Program-made: the position numbers and the translations under genes | Shown: in pieces, positions 60,301-64,000 of the stretch | Position numbering within the stretch: the first letter of the stretch is position 1 | How the letters are laid out: each line of letters opens with the position of its first letter | Source: Buddleja alternifolia | Taxonomy: Eukaryota; Streptophyta; Magnoliopsida; Lamiales; Scrophulariaceae | Direction: 5' to 3' | Length of the DNA: 64,000 bases | Assembly (NCBI GenBank): GCA_019426215.1 | Contig: CM033396.1 | Coordinates: forward strand, 26,737,101-26,801,100 | Notes under the pieces: generated by a model | Told to the model about the DNA's origin: nothing | The model's input: the letters and a program-made list of their open reading frames with translations, nothing else | Databases searched by the model: none

Positions 60301-61549
60301 AGAGCTGTAACACATGAACTATCCTATATAAGAGCAGGATCTTCTATAGATGTAGGAATAGAAATGCTGTGGGAGGAAATAAACTTACCCTGAGAACTTG
60401 TCTCATCAGCAATACTTTGAGTGCTTGGCTCAACAGCAACTTGAGGAGCAGCTCGATGCTTGCTTGTCTTGGAACGCTTGAAAATTTCTTCACGTTGACT
60501 CCTTCAACGAGTTTGAGCGCTTGAGCGGGAGGAGCAGTAGCTGGTTCATCAAATTCAATTTGTTTGATAATTCCTTCCAGCTTCCTCCGCTTGAGAGGTA
60601 ACTTGTCCTGTGCATCCTCATCAGTTTCCTCATCATCTTTTTGAGGAGCAGGAACAATTTGTTCCTTGGGCTTTCTAGGAGCCCTCTTCTTGGTAGTAGC
60701 CGGACGCTTCGCGGCTTCCTCTTGAACAGGACGCTCAGCCTCTTCATCAGACGCTTCATGTACAGTCTGACACTCAAAAAGTAGTTTAGCAGCACCACCA
60801 ACTTTGGGAGGATTAAATAGATTGGTCAGAATCCTTTTTCCCAAAAATTTGGTCTTATTCAAAGAGAGACCAGATGAGCAAACACAGTTTGATTTGTACA
60901 GAAGGTCACTCAAAACAAGCCCATACGGTTTATTTGGGGTGTTTAGACAGTCCTTAAACCTTCCAAAGATGTACTCACTCTAGTTGATTTGTATAGAGAG
61001 GAGTATCGCTGTCATCATCTAAAATTGCGTTGGGTTGACCCTATCAAAAGTGTGCACTCTGTATTCAATAATCTTGCTGCAGAAATCAGCCAACAGACGG
61101 TATTGTGATACCATATCTTTCTTTTCAAAGTATTGGGTGTAGGGTACACCATCATAGGCCCTCATAATTGTCCATGCTTCCTTGATTTGTGCTAGAGTAA
61201 TACTGTCCAGTGCATCACCCTCATTGGGAAGGTTGAAGTTCTTGGCAATAGATGCAGCAGATAACACAAATTCCCTAGGTGCCTCCTTCTTGGTCATAGG
61301 AAGAAGACAAGAGATAGACTTCTTGTCCTCCATGAGTTTAGCAGTCCTCCAAAAAGTGTCAACCTCCGTCGGAAAGAAATATAAATATTGTGTTACGAAA
61401 TTCTTAAGCCCGGCCTTTGTAACAGTGTCCATCATGTCATGCAGGTTGATCTGGGGTTGATCATAGAGGAATTTCCAGTCGACAACAAGGCCTTCAGTAA
61501 CCTTGATGATAGGCTCGGCAGAAGTAGACGAAGCTTTCTTTGGTGCCAT
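57353..61549 (-). pseudogene. ORF3 of copy 2, multiply disabled
   Basis: Starts ATG at 61549 (MAPKKASST) and ends at TAA 57355-57353, a span of 4,197 nt, close to the copy 1 span. Homologous to copy 1 ORF3 along its whole length: the N-terminal block (YRLLADFCSKII), basic segment, middle block, coiled coil and C-terminus. It is broken by in-frame stops (e.g. TAG at 61018-61016 where copy 1 has CAG, and TAG nearby where copy 1 has TGG) and several frameshifts. Where copy 1 has its frameshift (near 33088), copy 2 reads through (IFTANLRQWNGSVINSF), showing ORF3 was one continuous frame. Only one VEPS(A/T)Q unit is present. Confidence 0.8.
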
Positions 61550-62359
61550 TTTTGAAAATTGGGTGAATTGAGATTTTCTTTTGAGAGAGTAAAATTTGCA
61601 GAAATTTTGAGAATAGTGAATGATTTTTCTGTAGAGATTGTTTTAAATGACACAGTAAAGAGATTTTGAAACTTGTGTTCTCTCATCTCTTCAAGATTTA
61701 AACACGTGTAAAGTTATTTTAATCTCAGCCATAAATTCATTAACTGCGGATGCGAGTTTTGTGTAAGAGAGAGAAGTTACATTTGGTAATTCCCATATAT
61801 AAAGATTTGACATCCGAGTTAAAATTTTAAAAAAAACGTTAGGCGTTTTCAGAGTGTAGCACACGCGCCTGATGGTACACTGACACGTACACAAACACAT
61901 GCTATCTCTGAACTGTCATTTTAAAAAGTTTGATTAGCCGCCAATTTGATGTGATAGAAGCGTGCGAGTAGAGTACAAAATGGACTTTTGAGTCTACCCA
62001 CTACTTCAAAAAGCTTGTAAAATTTATGCATGACTTTTAATAACATTTTTATATTAAGTGTTGAATGGAATTGGTTCAACGCTTAACTGATACCACTGGT
62101 TGATATATCATTAGAAAATTAGACGCTTAGCATTGAAAAGTTTTTTATGTTTGAGCGTCCAATATTTTATGCATAAATAATACTGAGCGTTGATGATCAT
62201 GCATCTGAAAATTTTGATCATTGACGCTTACAGTTATGGTCAAGTATAACTTTAAGGTTCCCCCTAAATTTAATAACTTGTACCAAAAAAAATCTTTTAG
62301 ACATAAATTAAGTGTATTCCCCCTAAATTACATGTCTGATAAAGTATGATGCAGAATGG
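61550..62359 (-). other. Pol-ORF3 spacer of copy 2
   Basis: Non-coding, equivalent to 29745-30546. It keeps the CACGTG word at 61703-61708 and the CTGTGTCATTTAAAA segment near 61640-61655. Confidence 0.6.
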
Positions 62360-64000
62360 TTAAGCGTTTAAATCAATCATACCTAATTCACTTCTCAAAG
62401 TGAGAAAACGTTGTTCGTTGAGCGCTTTGGTGAAGATATCTGCCAATTGTTTGTCAGTTCCAATGAAGTGCATGGAGATATCTTTCTTTTGAACGTGGTC
62501 ACGAAGAAAATGGTATCTAATGTCAATGTGTTTGGTTCTGGAATGAAGAACAGGGTTTTGAGTCATGGCTAGAGCGCTTTGGTTATCACAATGAATGGGG
62601 GTTGGTCCTAGGATTATTCCATAATCTCTAAGTTGTTGCCTCATCCATAACACTTGTGCACAACAACTTCCTGCAGCTACATACTCAGCTTCGGCTGTGG
62701 AGGTAGCTATGGATTGTTGTTTCTAACTATGCCATGAAACTAACCTATCACCTAGAAATTGACATGTACCACTAGTACTCTTATGATCTATTTTGCATCT
62801 TGCAAAATCTGCATCTGAGTAACCAATTAGTTCAAAAGGAGAGTCCCTTGGATACCATAAGCCCACATTTTGTGTGCCTTTTAGGTATTTAAGGATCTTC
62901 TTGGCAGCACTTAAGTGTGACTCTTTAGGATCAGCTTGAAATCGTGGACACATGCATACCGAAAGCATAATATCAGGTCTACTGGCAGTAAGATAAAGAA
63001 GTGATCCAATGATACCTCTATAATTAGTGATATCAACTTTCTTTCCACTTTCATTCTTATCTAACTTAAGCGTTTGGCTCATTGGAATTTTTGAATATGA
63101 TGCATTTTCCATACCAAATTTCTTAGTCATATCTCTTGTATATTTAGCTTGGTTAATAAATATGCCATTAGGGAGTTGTTTAACTTGTAATCCTAAGAAA
63201 AAAGTTAATTCACCCATCATGCTCATTTCAAATTGTTCTTGCATCATTTTCAAAAATTTCTCACACAAACACTTGTTAGTAGAACCAAATATAATATCAT
63301 CACCATAAATTTGGACTAAGAGAATATCTTTGTTATTGGTAATTGTAAATAACGTTGTATCAACGTTGCCTTTTGAAAAGCCTTTACCAATAAGGAAGAT
63401 AGAGAGAGTGTTATACCATGCTCGGGGTGCTTGCTTAAGCCCATAAAGTGCTTTGTCTAGCTTGTAAACCATACCCTTACCATGATGGATGATAAATCCC
63501 GGTGGTTGCTCCACATATACTTCTTCTTGGAGTTTACCATTCAGGAAAGCACTCTTCACGTCCATCTGATACACCATGAACTTGTTGAACACTGCATACG
63601 CTAGAAACATGCGGATTGCTTCAAGATGGGCGACAGAAGCGTATGTCTCATCAAAATCAATACCCTCTTCTTGGCAATACCCTTCAGCTATGAGTCTGCC
63701 CTTGTTCCTTATCACAATGCCATTCTCATCCATCTTGTTTCTATAAACCCATCTAGTCCCAATAACTCCTTGGTGAGTTGGCCTTGGTACTAGCGTCCAA
63801 ACCTTATTTCGTTCAAACTGATTAAGCTCTTCTTGCATGGCTTCAATCCAACTTGGATCACTTAGCGCTTCATCCACTTTCTTAGGTTCCATTTGAGATA
63901 GAAAGCTTGCGAACATAGACTCATTGAATGTAGCGGCTCTAGTTCTAACAGGCGCTCCAATATCTGCAATAATCTGCTCAGGTGGATGATCACGCAACCA
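62360..64000 (-). pseudogene. Pol of copy 2 (RT and RNase H), cut by window edge
   Basis: Minus-strand frame from the window edge to a TAG at 62725-62723, then continuing in the same frame to the terminal stop at 62360. It encodes reverse transcriptase ([48 protein letters not shown]) and RNase H (GYSDADFA ... [23 protein letters not shown]). Two losses of function are visible: the catalytic YVDD is YGDD, and the TAG interrupts RNase H after LVSWHS. It retains the 387 bp missing from copy 1, so it served as the reference for that deletion. Confidence 0.88.

Larger units (their letters stand above)
55578..64000 (-). mobile_element. Sirevirus-like Ty1/copia retrotransposon, copy 2 (partial)
   Basis: Same organisation as copy 1 on the opposite strand: 3' LTR 55578-57122, polypurine tract, ORF3, spacer, pol. 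The window ends inside reverse transcriptase, so gag, integrase and the 5' LTR are unseen. The pentamer GATAT (55573-55577) should be repeated beyond the far end. It is clearly older or from a different subfamily: its LTR and coding regions differ from copy 1 at many positions and its ORFs carry several stops and frameshifts. Confidence 0.92.

Overview
The window is plant nuclear DNA: AT-rich, with one intact 12-exon nuclear gene (GT-AG introns) set among stacked plant transposable elements. The gene encodes a plant-type serine palmitoyltransferase LCB2 subunit. A dicot is likely; an asterid, perhaps Lamiales, is only an impression from the ORF3-like sequences. No bacterial, organellar or CRISPR features are seen.

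Layout. 1-1274: right end of a CACTA transposon containing a nested MULE-type MITE. 2227-5682: internally deleted Athila-like Ty3/gypsy element with GGTCT target-site duplications (TSDs). 7663-9035: old truncated LTR related to the large copia element further right. 9949-11589 and 18403-20009: two solo LTRs of one copia family, each with a perfect 5-bp TSD. 12455-14610: a diverged tandem duplication carrying CACTA ends, with a SINE in only one copy. 14706-15980: Pack-MULE-like element. 16976-18232: fold-back element. 21142-21339: second SINE.

23028-36509 is a complete-looking, very young Sirevirus-like Ty1/copia element (copy 1). Its two 1,543-bp LTRs differ at only 3 positions by eye, and its TSD is ATTAC. 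It carries gag, pol and a very large third reading frame (ORF3, about 1,390 codons) between pol and the 3' LTR. It is genetically defective: RNase H is removed by an in-frame deletion, and ORF3 has one nonsense codon and one frameshift. It lies in the same orientation as LCB2 and ends 384 bp before the LCB2 start codon, leaving only about 165 bp of native sequence upstream of the LCB2 TATA box.

36894-41869 is LCB2 (489 residues), apparently intact, with a GC-rich hairpin in its presumed 3' UTR. 45160-46374 is a probable minus-strand solo LTR, followed by two minisatellites (46708-47108). 49290-55577 is a decayed minus-strand Ty1/copia element split by a gypsy-type solo LTR, which is itself split by a copia solo LTR. 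55578-64000 is a second Sirevirus-like element (copy 2), minus strand, inserted in the decayed copia integrase and running off the window. It also carries ORF3.

In copy 1, the LTR promoter would drive gag and pol; gag would form the particle and pol would supply protease, integrase and reverse transcriptase. The role of ORF3 is unknown and it is the best candidate for something undescribed. Copy 1 probably needed RNase H in trans, unless its deletion happened after insertion. LCB2 is the only host gene recognised; its transcription may now be affected by the adjacent LTR.
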